From NCBI GenBank assembly GCA_959599915.1, contig CAUGJE010000011.1, positions 10,790 to 74,789 of the forward strand: 64,000 nt of DNA, read 5' to 3'. The notes beneath the pieces were generated by a model. The model saw only the letters and a program-made list of their open reading frames with translations, did not search any database and was not told the origin of the DNA. How positions within the stretch are numbered: position 1 is the first letter of the stretch; every line of letters begins with the position of its first letter. The translations under genes and the position numbers were made by a program. Of this stretch, positions 47,201 through 56,287 are shown one piece after another. This DNA comes from an uncultured Collinsella sp. (GTDB lineage: Bacteria; Actinomycetota; Coriobacteriia; Coriobacteriales; Coriobacteriaceae).

Positions 47201-47572
47201 GCAGCTGCCAAGATTGAGCTCGACGCTGCCGTTGCTGCGACGGATGCTGTGGCACCTGCCTACTTGGAGGCGCTTGCCAACTATACCGCCGCCAAGGCCG
47301 AGCTCGACCAGGCTATTGTCGAGCTCAACGCCGAGATCGCTCGCCAAGAGGCCGCCGAGCGCGGGAATGGCGAGCAGACTCAGCCTGCGACGCAGGTGGC
47401 GTACCAGGCCAAGCACATGACCTCGGCGTCCGAGGCCACCACGCAGCAGACGACGATGCCCGCCACGGGCGACGTGTCCAACCTGCTGGGCGAGACGTTC
47501 GTAATTGGAGGCACGGTCCTGGTTGCCGCCGGCGTCTTCCTGTCCGACAAGCGCCGCCAGCTGATCCGTTAG
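44222..47572 (+). pseudogene. Sortase-anchored CAP-domain coiled-coil surface protein, split by an amber codon
   Basis: One reading frame of 1116 codons with a single in-frame TAG at 45464-45466 (codon 415). Order: signal peptide with MATVAAATIAMTGGSLLS, a long Ala/Gln-rich coiled coil, a CAP/SCP domain at about 45690-46160 (GENVAWNYGS, VGHYMNVIDPDY, GMGVC), a second Ala-rich coiled coil, and a sorting signal MPATGD (47456-47473) with a membrane helix and KRRQLIR. The coding pattern continues unchanged past the TAG, where neighbouring repeats have CAG (ALDQAKA-like), so one C-to-T change explains it. As it stands, only a 414-aa secreted fragment without an anchor is made. Confidence 0.85.
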
Positions 47573-47596
47573 GGACGGAGGAAAGCGGATCATTTT

Positions 47597-47643
47597 CGGC
47601 GCGCGCCGCAAGGGCATGGGTCCTGCGGCGCGCGCCGCTTTTA
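47597..47643 (+). terminator. Terminator after the surface-protein gene
   Basis: GGCGCGCGCCGCA pairs with TGCGGCGCGCGCC around a 13-base loop, then GCTTTTAT. Confidence 0.85.
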
Positions 47644-47670
47644 TCTTCAAGATTAATTAAGGAGGGACAT

Positions 47671-48027
47671 ATGCAAATTAGAGGAGAGGCCGCGATTGCC
47701 TGTGGGTTCATGGCGGGCTTGGCAACGGGGCTGCTGTTCGATGGATGTTTCGACAGCTACATCAATCGATTCTGCGATTCTGATTTTCCGAGAGGCTGGC
47801 CTCGGAAAACGGCACCGGCTCGTCAAAAGGCGGATGCGCCCATCAAGTCTCGCAGCGTGGCTGCTTCAAAAACCAAGGTGATCGTCATCAAGAACGGCAA
47901 GATTTATCACCGTTCTGGGGGATGCAAAAACCTTCCTCAAAATGCCATTAGAACAAGCGTGCCACTGGCGACCGCGCTCAAACGAGGAAAGACCCCCTGT
48001 TCAGTATGTTGCCCGCCAGCGGCTTAG
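47671..48027 (+). CDS. Secreted or membrane-anchored protein with Ada-like Cys motif
   Basis: 118 aa. An N-terminal hydrophobic segment (AAIACGFMAGLATGLLF) may be a signal anchor. A basic linker follows, then the motif KIYHRSGGCKNL ... TPCSVCCPP, the H/C..C..C pattern of small Ada-type zinc-binding tails often found at the ends of secreted nucleases and peptidases. The catalytic domain usually in front is missing. AAGGAGGGACAT precedes the start. Confidence 0.55.
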   Translation: MQIRGEAAIACGFMAGLATGLLFDGCFDSYINRFCDSDFPRGWPRKTAPARQKADAPIKSRSVAASKTKVIVIKNGKIYHRSGGCKNLPQNAIRTSVPLATALKRGKTPCSVCCPPAA

Positions 48028-48180
48028 ACGATTCTTCGGGGGTGTTCTGCAAGGACATGGGTCCCTGCGGATACATGGGTTTAAAAACGTGTCCGCACGG
48101 CATGGGACACTTACCCTGCCGCCCTGCTCTGCCGCGGCGGCATGTACCCAAACAACGATCCTCTAAGGAGTTCGATACCA

Positions 48181-48420
48181 ATGAGCGATAACACCAAGCA
48201 TCTCGCAAAGAAGTGCGTCAAGGACGCGGGGCCGTGCCTCGCGTTGTGCCTTGCCGGCGCAGCGGTCGCGCTGCTGGCTGTTCTGGGGCCATTCGACGTG
48301 CTCCGAAGTGCCAGTTCTCTGCACGTTTGCATGGCCCTTGCCGGCGCCATGATGACCGGCGGCGTACTCGATCTGATTTTTTGGGTGCTCGACCCGTTTG
48401 GATGGAAGAACGAGGGGTAA
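48181..48420 (+). CDS. Small two-helix membrane protein
   Basis: 79 aa with two membrane segments (CLALCLAGAAVALLAVLG and MALAGAMMTGGVLDLIFWVL). AAGGAG lies upstream of the ATG. Not recognised. It is followed 40 bp later by the phosphoesterase pair on the same strand. Confidence 0.5.
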   Translation: MSDNTKHLAKKCVKDAGPCLALCLAGAAVALLAVLGPFDVLRSASSLHVCMALAGAMMTGGVLDLIFWVLDPFGWKNEG

Positions 48421-48460
48421 GCCCTAAGGGATGGATACCCCGCAGCAACAGGAGGTCCCC

Positions 48461-49099
48461 GTGATCTGGTTTACCGGCGATACTCACTTTGGACACGAGA
48501 ACATGCTACGGCTTAGCGATAGGCCTTGGTCGACTGTTGCGCAGATGAACGATGCCATGGTCGCCAACATTAACAGCAAGGTTGCTGCGGATGACGAGCT
48601 CTACATCTTGGGTGACTTTAGCTTTAAGATGACGGTCCAAGACGCCTACGAGCTGCGCAAAAGCATTGCCTGCAAGCGCGTCCATCTGCTGCCCGGCAAC
48701 CACGACAAAGACTGGACGCAGCCTGCGGTAGCGGATGCTTTTATCGTCGAGCCGCCCATTTGCGCGCTCAAGATCAACTGCCAAAAAATCGTGCTGAGCC
48801 ACTATCCCATGGTCGACTGGCAGGGCATGTCGCACGGCAGCTGGCATTTGCACGGGCATATCCACAGTTGCGGCGGCGCATACAACGAGTTCAACCGCAG
48901 GCAGGGACTGCTGCGCTATGACGTGGGCGTGGACGCCAACAGCTACGCCCCGGTGAGCTTGGAGGAGCTCAAAGCTTGGTTTGCGCAGGTAGACGAGCCG
49001 ATGTGTTGCGTTAAATGGCCGTGGTGGGTCAATGCCACGGGCGACGAGCAGGTCGAGCACGATCTCGAAAGTTATAAGAGGGAAGTGGTGATCCGATGA
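48461..49099 (+). CDS. Calcineurin-like metallophosphoesterase
   Basis: 212 aa. Motifs TGDTHFGHENML, YILGDFSFKM, LLPGNHDKDW, LSHYPMVDW and LHGHIHSCGG give the complete two-metal site. Substrate unknown. GTG at 48461 is chosen because CAGGAGGTCCCC lies directly before it; an in-frame ATG at 48431 would need translation through that site. Its last 4 bases overlap the next phosphoesterase gene. Confidence 0.85.
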   Translation: MIWFTGDTHFGHENMLRLSDRPWSTVAQMNDAMVANINSKVAADDELYILGDFSFKMTVQDAYELRKSIACKRVHLLPGNHDKDWTQPAVADAFIVEPPICALKINCQKIVLSHYPMVDWQGMSHGSWHLHGHIHSCGGAYNEFNRRQGLLRYDVGVDANSYAPVSLEELKAWFAQVDEPMCCVKWPWWVNATGDEQVEHDLESYKREVVIR

Positions 49100-49821
49100 C
49101 GGTCTATGTGACGGGCGATATTCACGGCGGCCTCGACATGCAAAAGCTGCGCGATTGGGACCTTGGGGATAGCCTGACGAGCGACGACTATCTCATCGTC
49201 GCGGGCGACTTTGGCTTTCCGTGGGATTTCTCTGCCGAGGAGTGCGCCGACATCGCCTGGCTGGAATCGCGTCCCGATACCGCGCTGTTCGTCGACGGCA
49301 ACCACGAGCGTTTCGATCATTGGGCGGAGCGCCCCATGGAGTTGTGGCACGGTGGGCTGACGCAGCGCCTATCGGATACCTCTCCCATCCGACGCCTGAC
49401 GCGCGGCGAGGTTTTTGAGCTCGATGACTCAACGATCTTTACTATGGGCGGTGCCACGAGCGTGGACAAGGAATACCGCATACCGTATTCCAGCTGGTGG
49501 CCACAGGAGCTGCCGGACGAGCGCAACTTTGAGGAGGCGCGGGCAAAGCTCGACAGCGTGGGCTGGAAGGTCGACTACGTGATCACCCACACCTGCTCTA
49601 CGCGCATGCTTTCGCCCACGCTTTATCCGGCACCCGGCTGGAATTACCCCGCCGTTGATCGGCTTACGGCATTTTTCGATGAGCTGGAAGACCACTTGGA
49701 TTACAAACGCTGGTACTACGGGCATTTCCATCGGGATGCCAACCCGGCCGAGCGCCACACCGTGCTCTACGACTGCATCGTTCGCCTGGGCGACGAACTC
49801 CAGCCCTGGGATGTTGCGTAG
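49096..49821 (+). CDS. Metallophosphoesterase
   Basis: 241 aa. Motifs VTGDIHGGLDM, IVAGDFGFPWD, FVDGNHERFD, VITHTCSTRM and YYGHFHRDA. The sequence resembles phage- and plasmid-associated serine/threonine-phosphatase-like proteins more than YfcE. Translational coupling to the upstream phosphoesterase through an ATGA overlap suggests they act together, for example on two bonds of one substrate (inference). Confidence 0.85.
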   Translation: MTVYVTGDIHGGLDMQKLRDWDLGDSLTSDDYLIVAGDFGFPWDFSAEECADIAWLESRPDTALFVDGNHERFDHWAERPMELWHGGLTQRLSDTSPIRRLTRGEVFELDDSTIFTMGGATSVDKEYRIPYSSWWPQELPDERNFEEARAKLDSVGWKVDYVITHTCSTRMLSPTLYPAPGWNYPAVDRLTAFFDELEDHLDYKRWYYGHFHRDANPAERHTVLYDCIVRLGDELQPWDVA

Positions 49822-49836
49822 GGGCGAGGCGTTTGG

Positions 49837-50847
49837 CTACTCGGCAGTTACAGTGATGTTCTCGCGATGCGCACGGATGACGTCCCAGCTAAAGTATTCG
49901 ACCAGCTGCTTGGCAGAGCGCGGTGTGGTGTCCGGTGCGATGCCCGTTTGCCCGGCGAGCCAGCCCAGCAATGCCTCGGGTGTGCCAAAGCGGGCGCGGA
50001 GCTCGCCCAGGTCCAGATCGCGATCGCGCTTGGAAAGGCGGCGGCCGTCCGGCGACATGAGCAGCGGAATATGCGCGTAGTGCGGCGTGGGAAGTCCCAG
50101 CAGATGCTGCAGGTAGATTTGGCGCGGCGTGGAGCCCAGCAGGTCGCATCCGCGCACGACCTCGGTAACACCCATGGCGGCGTCGTCGACCACCACGGCC
50201 AGCTGGTAGGCAAACACGCCGTCGCTGCGGCGCACCAAAAAGTCGCCGCATTCGGTGGCGAGTGCCTCGCATTGGGCCCCGTACGTGCGGTCCACGAATT
50301 CGACCACATCGTCTGCGAGGTCGTCGACGGCGGGCACGCGCAGGCGCGTGGCCGGGGCGCGCAGGGCACTGCGGCGGGCGACCTCTTCGGCCGAAAGGCC
50401 TCGGCAGGCGCCGCGGTAGATGGGCGTGCCGTCGCTGGCGTGCGGCGCGCTCGCGGCGTGGAGCTCGGCGCGCGTGCAAAAACAGGGGTAGGTGAGGCCA
50501 GCGCCCTGCAGCTGGCGCAAGGCGCTCTCGTACAGGTCGAGGCGATCGTGCTGGTAGTAGGGGCCTTCGTCCCACTCAAGCCCTAGCCAGGCCAGGTCGT
50601 CAATCAGTTGAGCGGCAAGTTCCGGGCGCTTACAGCGATCGTCCAGGTCCTCGATGCGCAACACAATGCTGCCGCCTTGGCTGCGGGCCGAAAGCCACGA
50701 GCAGAGGCAGCTGAACACGTTGCCCAGGTGCATGCGGCCCGATGGCGACGGGGCAAAGCGCCCCACGACGGGCGCGGGAACGGAGGCGGGCTGCGTCGTT
50801 GGCGCATCCGCGGCGGGCGTTGCTATGTTGCGTGTTTTGATATCCAT
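49837..50847 (-). CDS. gluQ: Glutamyl-Q tRNA(Asp) synthetase
   Basis: 336 aa, a truncated glutamyl-tRNA synthetase without the anticodon-binding domain. HIGH-like PSGRMHLGN, RIEDLDDR, the zinc-binding CFCTRAEL...YRGAC set and the KMSKS-like RRLSKRD are visible. GluQ-RS attaches glutamate to queuosine at position 34 of tRNA-Asp. It is the last gene before a stretch without genes on its upstream side. The N-terminal 25 residues are a family-atypical extension. Confidence 0.9.
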   Translation of the reverse strand: MDIKTRNIATPAADAPTTQPASVPAPVVGRFAPSPSGRMHLGNVFSCLCSWLSARSQGGSIVLRIEDLDDRCKRPELAAQLIDDLAWLGLEWDEGPYYQHDRLDLYESALRQLQGAGLTYPCFCTRAELHAASAPHASDGTPIYRGACRGLSAEEVARRSALRAPATRLRVPAVDDLADDVVEFVDRTYGAQCEALATECGDFLVRRSDGVFAYQLAVVVDDAAMGVTEVVRGCDLLGSTPRQIYLQHLLGLPTPHYAHIPLLMSPDGRRLSKRDRDLDLGELRARFGTPEALLGWLAGQTGIAPDTTPRSAKQLVEYFSWDVIRAHRENITVTAE

Positions 50848-51404
50848 GCGGACGAGTATAGCGCGGGGCGCGATGGGGAGGCGTCACTGTGGTCCGCAAG
50901 TTGTCGAGGCCCCGCATTGCGTATGGCGGGCTGCAGACTCGGTGCTTTAATTCCTGTCCGTCAACTTGGCACCTTAGACAACAGAAACCCCGGCAGCTCT
51001 TCGCAACTGCCGGGGTTTCCGCGGAAAAGGGGGACATGATCCTCGAGCGAACGGCAAAGGGGCAAACCGTTTTCGCTCAACTGCTTTATGCCCCTCGACT
51101 GGTGGCTCAATCAGCGCATGCCGAGCCCACACAAAGCCGCTACACCTGTGACGGAGCTGTGAAGTGGTATCTATTGTTGGCGCGGGATTCGGCCAAAGAG
51201 CGTCCTAAACAACAAATTTGTTGCTGTCTGTCGGTTCAACCCAATGATCCGTTTTCCTCCGTCCCCAATAGATCGTTTTCCAAGTGTCGGGGTGCGGGCG
51301 TGACTTTCATCCCGTTTGGCACTCCGGTCGCCTAGATGTTCGTCATGTGTGCCCGCAAACGTGGGACAATGGCGATGTTGGTTTTACAGACAAAGGATGT
51401 GCCT
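50848..51404. other. 557-bp gap upstream of the DUF2207 gene
   Basis: No gene recognised. It holds a strong hairpin at 50985-51018 (AAACCCCGGCAG with CTGCCGGGGTTT), the palindrome CAACAAATTTGTTG near 51210 and GGGGAC element (iv). The hairpin lies upstream of both flanking genes and is therefore not their terminator. Confidence 0.45.
51241..51281. repeat. REP-like GGGGAC element (iv)
   Basis: On the minus strand: GGAAAACGATCTATTGGGGAC, then GGAGGAAAACGGATCATTGG. The word GGAAAACG-ATC is repeated on both sides of GGGGAC and the GGGGACGGAGGAAAAC stretch is shared with element (ii). Confidence 0.5.
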
Positions 51405-53348
51405 ATGAACGCCCCCGTTGCCAATACTTGTCGGCAGCGCTGCCTGTTTGCGCGATTCGCTTCCGTCTGCGTGCTCGTCGCGCTCGCGTTGTTGCTGCTG
51501 CCTGTCGCCGCGCACGCCGACGGCTACTCCATGACCCAAACCTATATCGGCGCCACGGTCGAGGCCGACGGCTCGCTGACCGTTGTCGAGGGGCGCCAGT
51601 TTGATTTCGATGACGACATCAACGGCGTGTTTTGGGAGATCAATACGGGCACCAACCAGCAGGGCGGTACGGCGGGTGTCGATGTGCTGAGCGTCGAGGA
51701 GGAGGACACCGCGTTCAACAAAGTCGATAGCGCGAACAAGGGTGACTCTGGCGTCTATACGGTCGAGCAGACTGGTGACGGCGTAAAGATCAAGGTTTTC
51801 AGCCCCCACGAGAGCGGCGATAGCGCGATCTATTACGTGAGCTACACCATGACCGGTGCGGTTATGAACTGGGCCGATACCGCCGAGCTCTATTGGAAAT
51901 TCGTGGGCGACGGCTGGTCCGCGGATTCCGATGACGTCGAGATGGAAGTGCACTTCGCAAATGCCGCTGCCGGGACGGCGGCCGTCAAGGGCGATAACTT
52001 CCGCGCGTGGGGCCACGGTCCGCTGACGGGTGACGTATCGCTCGATGCGGACGAACCCATGGTCACCTATACCATTCCCTGCGTGCATCAGGGCGAATTC
52101 GCCGAGGCACGCATCGCCTTCCCCAGCGACTGGGTGCCGCAGCTTGCCGCCTCGGGCGAAGAACGCATGTCAACGATCCTGGGCGAAGAGAAGGAATGGG
52201 CCGACGAAGCTAACGCCCGCCGCGCTCACGCTCGCATGATTGCCAATGTACTTGCCGTGCTAAGTGTTGTCGCGGCGGTGGCCTTTACCGGCACAATCGT
52301 TGTGCTCAAGCTGCGCCGCCGCAAGCCAAAGCCGCTTTTCCAGGACGAATATTTCCGCGATGTGCCTTCGGCCGACCATCCCGCCGTGCTTTCGGCCCTC
52401 ATGAGCTGGAACGAGGTGCCCGATCAGGCATATATCGCCACGCTCATGAAGCTCACCGACGACCGTGTGATCAAGCTGGAGCAGGCGACCGTGACCAAGG
52501 CCAAGAAAGGCCTGATGGGGCGTGAAAAAGAAGAGCAGACGTATCGCGTGACGGTGAGTGATGCGGGCTGGAAGTCGGCCAAGGGCATTGACCGCATGGT
52601 GCTCAAGGTCTTCTTTGCCGGTGCTAAGCCCGACGAGAACGGCGATCGCTCGCGCACGTTTGACGAGCTGCAGCACTACGTCAAGCAGCACGCTACGCCC
52701 GTGGGCGACAAGCTCGAGGACTATCAGAACACCGTTAAGGGCAAGCTGGCCGATAGCGAGTACGTTGCCTCGGACGGCATTGTCGCAATGGTGTTTTGCC
52801 TGGTTCTCGGTATTCTGATCGCCTGTGTTCCCGCGGGATCCATCTTCTTTACCGACGGCGCGCAGGCGAACATTGTCGCCGCGGTTATCTCGGTGCCGAT
52901 TGTGCTGGTGGGTATTGGCGTGGGCCTTACGTTCCGCCGCTTTACGCCGGAGGGCGCCGAGGTGGCGGCTCGCTGCAAGGCGCTCAAGCATTGGCTTGAG
53001 GATTTCACGCGCCTAAAGGAAGCCGTTCCGGGCGATTTGGTACTGTGGAATAAACTTCTGGTGATGGGTGCGGCGCTGGGCGTATCGAAGGAAGTCCTGC
53101 GTCAGCTTGCCGAGGCCGTGCCGCCCGAGGTGCGCGAGGCCGACGGTTTCTACGACAATTACCCCTGCTACTGGTGGTACTACCATCATTACGGTACCGA
53201 GTCGCCGCTCGATTCGTTCGACGGCGTGTATCACGAGAGCATCCGTGAGCTGACATCGAGCTCCGACAGCTCGAGCGGCGGCGGAGGCGGCGGCTTCTCG
53301 GGCGGCGGAGGCGGCGGCGTCGGCGGAGGCGGCGGCGGAACGTTCTAG
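51405..53348 (+). CDS. DUF2207-family membrane protein
   Basis: 647 aa. Signal peptide (FASVCVLVALALLLLPVAAHA), an extracellular beta-rich DUF2207 domain to about residue 270, one membrane helix (MIANVLAVLSVVAAVAFTGTI), a cytoplasmic domain, two more membrane helices (VFCLVLGILIACVPAGSIFF, IVAAVISVPIVLVGIGVG), and a Gly-rich C-terminal tail (GGGGGGFSGGGGGGVG). Function of the family is unknown; it is common in gut actinobacteria and firmicutes. AAAGGATG precedes the start. Confidence 0.85.
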   Translation: MNAPVANTCRQRCLFARFASVCVLVALALLLLPVAAHADGYSMTQTYIGATVEADGSLTVVEGRQFDFDDDINGVFWEINTGTNQQGGTAGVDVLSVEEEDTAFNKVDSANKGDSGVYTVEQTGDGVKIKVFSPHESGDSAIYYVSYTMTGAVMNWADTAELYWKFVGDGWSADSDDVEMEVHFANAAAGTAAVKGDNFRAWGHGPLTGDVSLDADEPMVTYTIPCVHQGEFAEARIAFPSDWVPQLAASGEERMSTILGEEKEWADEANARRAHARMIANVLAVLSVVAAVAFTGTIVVLKLRRRKPKPLFQDEYFRDVPSADHPAVLSALMSWNEVPDQAYIATLMKLTDDRVIKLEQATVTKAKKGLMGREKEEQTYRVTVSDAGWKSAKGIDRMVLKVFFAGAKPDENGDRSRTFDELQHYVKQHATPVGDKLEDYQNTVKGKLADSEYVASDGIVAMVFCLVLGILIACVPAGSIFFTDGAQANIVAAVISVPIVLVGIGVGLTFRRFTPEGAEVAARCKALKHWLEDFTRLKEAVPGDLVLWNKLLVMGAALGVSKEVLRQLAEAVPPEVREADGFYDNYPCYWWYYHHYGTESPLDSFDGVYHESIRELTSSSDSSSGGGGGGFSGGGGGGVGGGGGGTF

Positions 53349-53362
53349 CGGTCGTAAATTAT

Positions 53363-53409
53363 GGGATGGGCTTTTCTCGACAGCCGTCGGGGGAAGCCCA
53401 TCCCTTTTT
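53363..53409 (+). terminator. Terminator after the DUF2207 gene
   Basis: GGGATGGGCTT pairs with AAGCCCATCCC, followed by TTTTTA. Confidence 0.88.
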
Positions 53410-53423
53410 ATGCGCTACCTACG

Positions 53424-53472
53424 AAGACTGTCCCCAACGACTAGTCACTGGGGACGTTCCTAAATGACTAGG
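53424..53472. repeat. REP-like GGGGAC element (v)
   Basis: GTCCCCAACGACTAGTCACTGGGGAC is a hairpin with GACTAGTC at its tip, followed by GTTCCTAAATGACTAG. CTAGTCA, TGGGGACGTTC and AAAYGACTAG are shared with element (i) at 1223-1265, 52 kb away. Confidence 0.6.
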
Positions 53473-53486
53473 TATGGCTGCTGGGC

Positions 53487-54128
53487 CTAGGCTGTTAGGT
53501 CGAGTTCGTAGAGGAAGCTTTCGCGCGGCATGTCGTGACGGCGCTCTTCGCGGTTGGCGCGGTGCGTGGCCGTGCGCTTAAAGCCGTGCAGTTCGTAGAA
53601 CTTCCACGAGCAGTTGGAGTCGGTGTACAGGTGCGCCCTCGTCGCCCCGCGCGAGGACAGGTACGAGACTGCGGCGTCGAGCAACACCGAGCCAACGCCC
53701 AGGCCATGGACGTCGCGATCTACGGCAAGCAGCGTGACCTCGTTGTCGTGTGGCAACGGGCTGCTTTCGAGCAGGCGGTTGTTGGTTCGGATGGTTGCGC
53801 GCACAAACGAGAGATACTCGGCGCAGGCATCGGGCTCCAGCTCGCGCATTTGCGATAGCAGTGCGCGTTCGGTATCCAGCCAATGTTCCTTAACGGTGGC
53901 GCCGGAGCTCTGTCCCGCACGCGCGAGCGCAATGCCGCGCGCCTGACCGTCGATTACGGCAACCTGCGAAAACGTCGAAGACGAAAGGCAATAGGCGAGG
54001 TCGCACGCGGCCTCGAGGCGGTTGTACTCATCGTTATCCGAATTGTTATGCCAAAGCTGCTGCAGAATCAACGCGATGGCGTCGAAGTCTTCGGTATCAA
54101 ACGGTCGGTAGAGAACCCGCGAGACCAT
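53487..54128 (-). CDS. GNAT-family N-acetyltransferase
   Basis: 213 aa. The acetyl-CoA loop VDRDVHGLGVGSVLLDAAV and the C-terminal YTDSNCSWKFYELHGFKR mark the GNAT fold, with two beta-alpha elements in front. Acetylates an amine or small molecule; substrate unknown. It is the only minus-strand gene between the DUF2207 gene and purH. GAAAGAGGCACC precedes the start. Confidence 0.87.
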   Translation of the reverse strand: MVSRVLYRPFDTEDFDAIALILQQLWHNNSDNDEYNRLEAACDLAYCLSSSTFSQVAVIDGQARGIALARAGQSSGATVKEHWLDTERALLSQMRELEPDACAEYLSFVRATIRTNNRLLESSPLPHDNEVTLLAVDRDVHGLGVGSVLLDAAVSYLSSRGATRAHLYTDSNCSWKFYELHGFKRTATHRANREERRHDMPRESFLYELDLTA

Positions 54129-54405
54129 GGTGCCTCTTTCTTTTGCGGATGCATATCGAGCACAGTTCTACCACGCTATTGGCATCTAATTATGGTGCCC
54201 CTGTGTTCCATGAACTCACCGTGCCCGGTGCCGTGCCCATCCCCTCCGCTCGCAAACTTTTTCTGCATATGCGCCCGTTGCGGGGTGCATCGATGCGCTC
54301 GATGCGCTACATTGAATCAGTATTTTCAATGCCGCTGCGCGAGCGCTGCAGATCGACGTATCACCGACTCACAGAGCACGGCGGCGTACCAGACAGGAGG
54401 ACTGC

Positions 54406-56013
54406 ATGGGATCTGATGTGAAGATCGCACGCGCGTTGATCTCGGTTACCGATAAGACGGGCGTCGTCGATTTCGCACGGACGCTGGTCGATGACTTTGG
54501 CGTCGAGATCATCTCTACGGGCGGCACGGCTCGTGCCATCGAGGACGCGGGCGTCCCCGTAACCCCCATCGAGGAGTTCACGGGCTATCCCGAGATGATG
54601 GACGGCCGCGTTAAGACCCTGCACCCAAAGGTTCACGGCGCGCTGCTGGCCCGCCGCGATTCCGAGCAGCACATGCAGGAGGCTGCTCAGCACGGCATTA
54701 AGCTGATCGACCTGGTCGTCGTCAACCTGTACGAGTTCGAGAAGACCGTCGCCAACCCCGAGGTCACCTTCGCGGACGCCATCGAGCACATCGACATCGG
54801 TGGCCCCTCCATGCTGCGCTCTGCCGCCAAGAACGCCGCGAGCGTTACCGTCATCTCCGACCCGGCCGACTATGATGCCGTCCTGGCCGAGATGCGCGAG
54901 ACCGGTGGCTGCACCACGCTTTCCACCCGTCGTCGCCTGCAGGTGAAGGTCTACCAGACCACCGCCGCCTACGACACGGCTATCTCCCGTTGGCTTGCCG
55001 CCCAGGCAAGCGACGTGGCGGACACCTCTGCCAAGCTCGAGATCTCGCTGGAGAAGGTCGACGACCTGCGCTATGGCGAGAACCCGCAGCAGAAGGCTAC
55101 GGTCTATCGCTTTGCTGAGGGCTGCGAGAACACCGCGAGCTCGCAGTTCCCGCTCGTGGGCTCCGAGCAGATCCAGGGCAAGCCGCTCAGCTACAACAAC
55201 TATCTGGATGCCGACGCCGCTTGGAACCTGGTCCGCGAGTTCGACGAGCCGGCCTGCGTGATCCTCAAGCATCAGAACCCCTGCGGCTCCGCCGTGGCCG
55301 AGGACATCACGGCCGCCTACGACCGTGCCTTCGCCTGCGATCCCAAGAGCGCCTTTGGCGGCATCATCGCCTGCAACCGCGAGGTTCCCTATGAGCTGGT
55401 TGAGCACTTTGCCGATCAGAACAAGCAGTTCGTCGAGGTTATCATCGCCCCGAGCTACACTGCCGAGGCGCTCGAGCGCATGGCCAAGCGCCCCAACCTG
55501 CGTGTGCTGGCTACCGGCGGCGTGGACCACGGCGCCCAGGTGGAGCTGCGCTCCGTCGACGGCGGCATGCTGGTGCAGGAAGTCGACCACGTGACCGAGG
55601 ATCCCGCGACCTTCACGTTCCCCACCGACCGTAAGCCCACCGACGCTGAGATGGCCGAGCTCGAGTTTGCCTGGAAGGTCTGCAAGGGCGTTAAGTCCAA
55701 CGCCATCCTGGTCTCCAAGGGCAAGGCCGGCATTGGTATGGGCCCCGGTCAGCCCAACCGCGTGGATTCCGCGTTGCTGGCCTGCGAGCGTGCCGAGGAC
55801 TTCTGCGAGCGCGAGGACGTGGAAAAGGGCGGCTTTGCCTGCGCAAGCGACGCGTTCTTCCCGTTCCGCGACAACGTCGACGTGCTTGCCGAGCATGGCG
55901 TGACCTGCATCATCCAGCCCGGCGGCTCCAAGCGCGACGACGAGAGCATCCAGGCCTGCAACGAGCACAATATTGCGATGGTTTTCACGGGTGCCCGCCA
56001 CTTCCGCCATTAA
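54406..56013 (+). CDS. purH: Bifunctional AICAR transformylase / IMP cyclohydrolase
   Basis: 535 aa, normal size. N-terminal IMP cyclohydrolase with [13 protein letters not shown] and [21 protein letters not shown]-terminal AICAR formyltransferase with [33 protein letters not shown] and [12 protein letters not shown]. Performs the last two steps of purine synthesis. ACAGGAGGACTGC precedes the ATG. The gene is followed by a 112-bp palindrome and a terminator, so it appears to be transcribed alone. Confidence 0.97.
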   Translation: MGSDVKIARALISVTDKTGVVDFARTLVDDFGVEIISTGGTARAIEDAGVPVTPIEEFTGYPEMMDGRVKTLHPKVHGALLARRDSEQHMQEAAQHGIKLIDLVVVNLYEFEKTVANPEVTFADAIEHIDIGGPSMLRSAAKNAASVTVISDPADYDAVLAEMRETGGCTTLSTRRRLQVKVYQTTAAYDTAISRWLAAQASDVADTSAKLEISLEKVDDLRYGENPQQKATVYRFAEGCENTASSQFPLVGSEQIQGKPLSYNNYLDADAAWNLVREFDEPACVILKHQNPCGSAVAEDITAAYDRAFACDPKSAFGGIIACNREVPYELVEHFADQNKQFVEVIIAPSYTAEALERMAKRPNLRVLATGGVDHGAQVELRSVDGGMLVQEVDHVTEDPATFTFPTDRKPTDAEMAELEFAWKVCKGVKSNAILVSKGKAGIGMGPGQPNRVDSALLACERAEDFCEREDVEKGGFACASDAFFPFRDNVDVLAEHGVTCIIQPGGSKRDDESIQACNEHNIAMVFTGARHFRH

Positions 56014-56026
56014 GTAGGGAGGTGGC

Positions 56027-56138
56027 GCTGCGGCTTGCCCAACCACCGCACCTTGCCGCTCATTCGTCGCTCGCGTACCCAAGTACGCGTCGCTCCTCTT
56101 TCACGGCAATCTGCGGCACCTGGGCAACCCTCGCCGAC
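56027..56138. repeat. 112-bp imperfect palindrome, copy 2 (after purH)
   Basis: Same family as 393-505: GCTGCGGCTTGCCCA at the left, a central CGCGTAC-CCAA-GTACGCG, and CTGCGGCACCTGGGCAACCC at the right. It begins 13 bp after the purH stop. Confidence 0.85.
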
Positions 56139-56211
56139 CTGTTAGGTTGACTGGGGAGGATGGGATGTTATCTCGTCCCTTGGACCGCCTCGCTTCTAAA
56201 ATAATCTCTGC

Positions 56212-56247
56212 AAAAGACGGTCGCTCCGTTTGGAGGGCCGTCTTTTT
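56212..56247 (+). terminator. Terminator downstream of purH and palindrome
   Basis: AAAAGACGGTCGCTCC pairs with GGAGGGCCGTCTTTTT around a GTTT loop. Confidence 0.85.
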
Positions 56248-56287
56248 GGTATAAGAGGACGGAATGACTAACACGAAAGGTACAACC

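Noticed and set aside
44222..47572. Long open frames antisense to the Ala-rich surface protein
   Set aside because: The GCN-rich coiled-coil sequence lacks stops on the other strand by composition; those frames have no start signals or recognisable domains.
50985..51018. Terminator of gluQ or the DUF2207 gene
   Set aside because: It lies upstream of both genes and lacks a T-run, so it cannot end either transcript.
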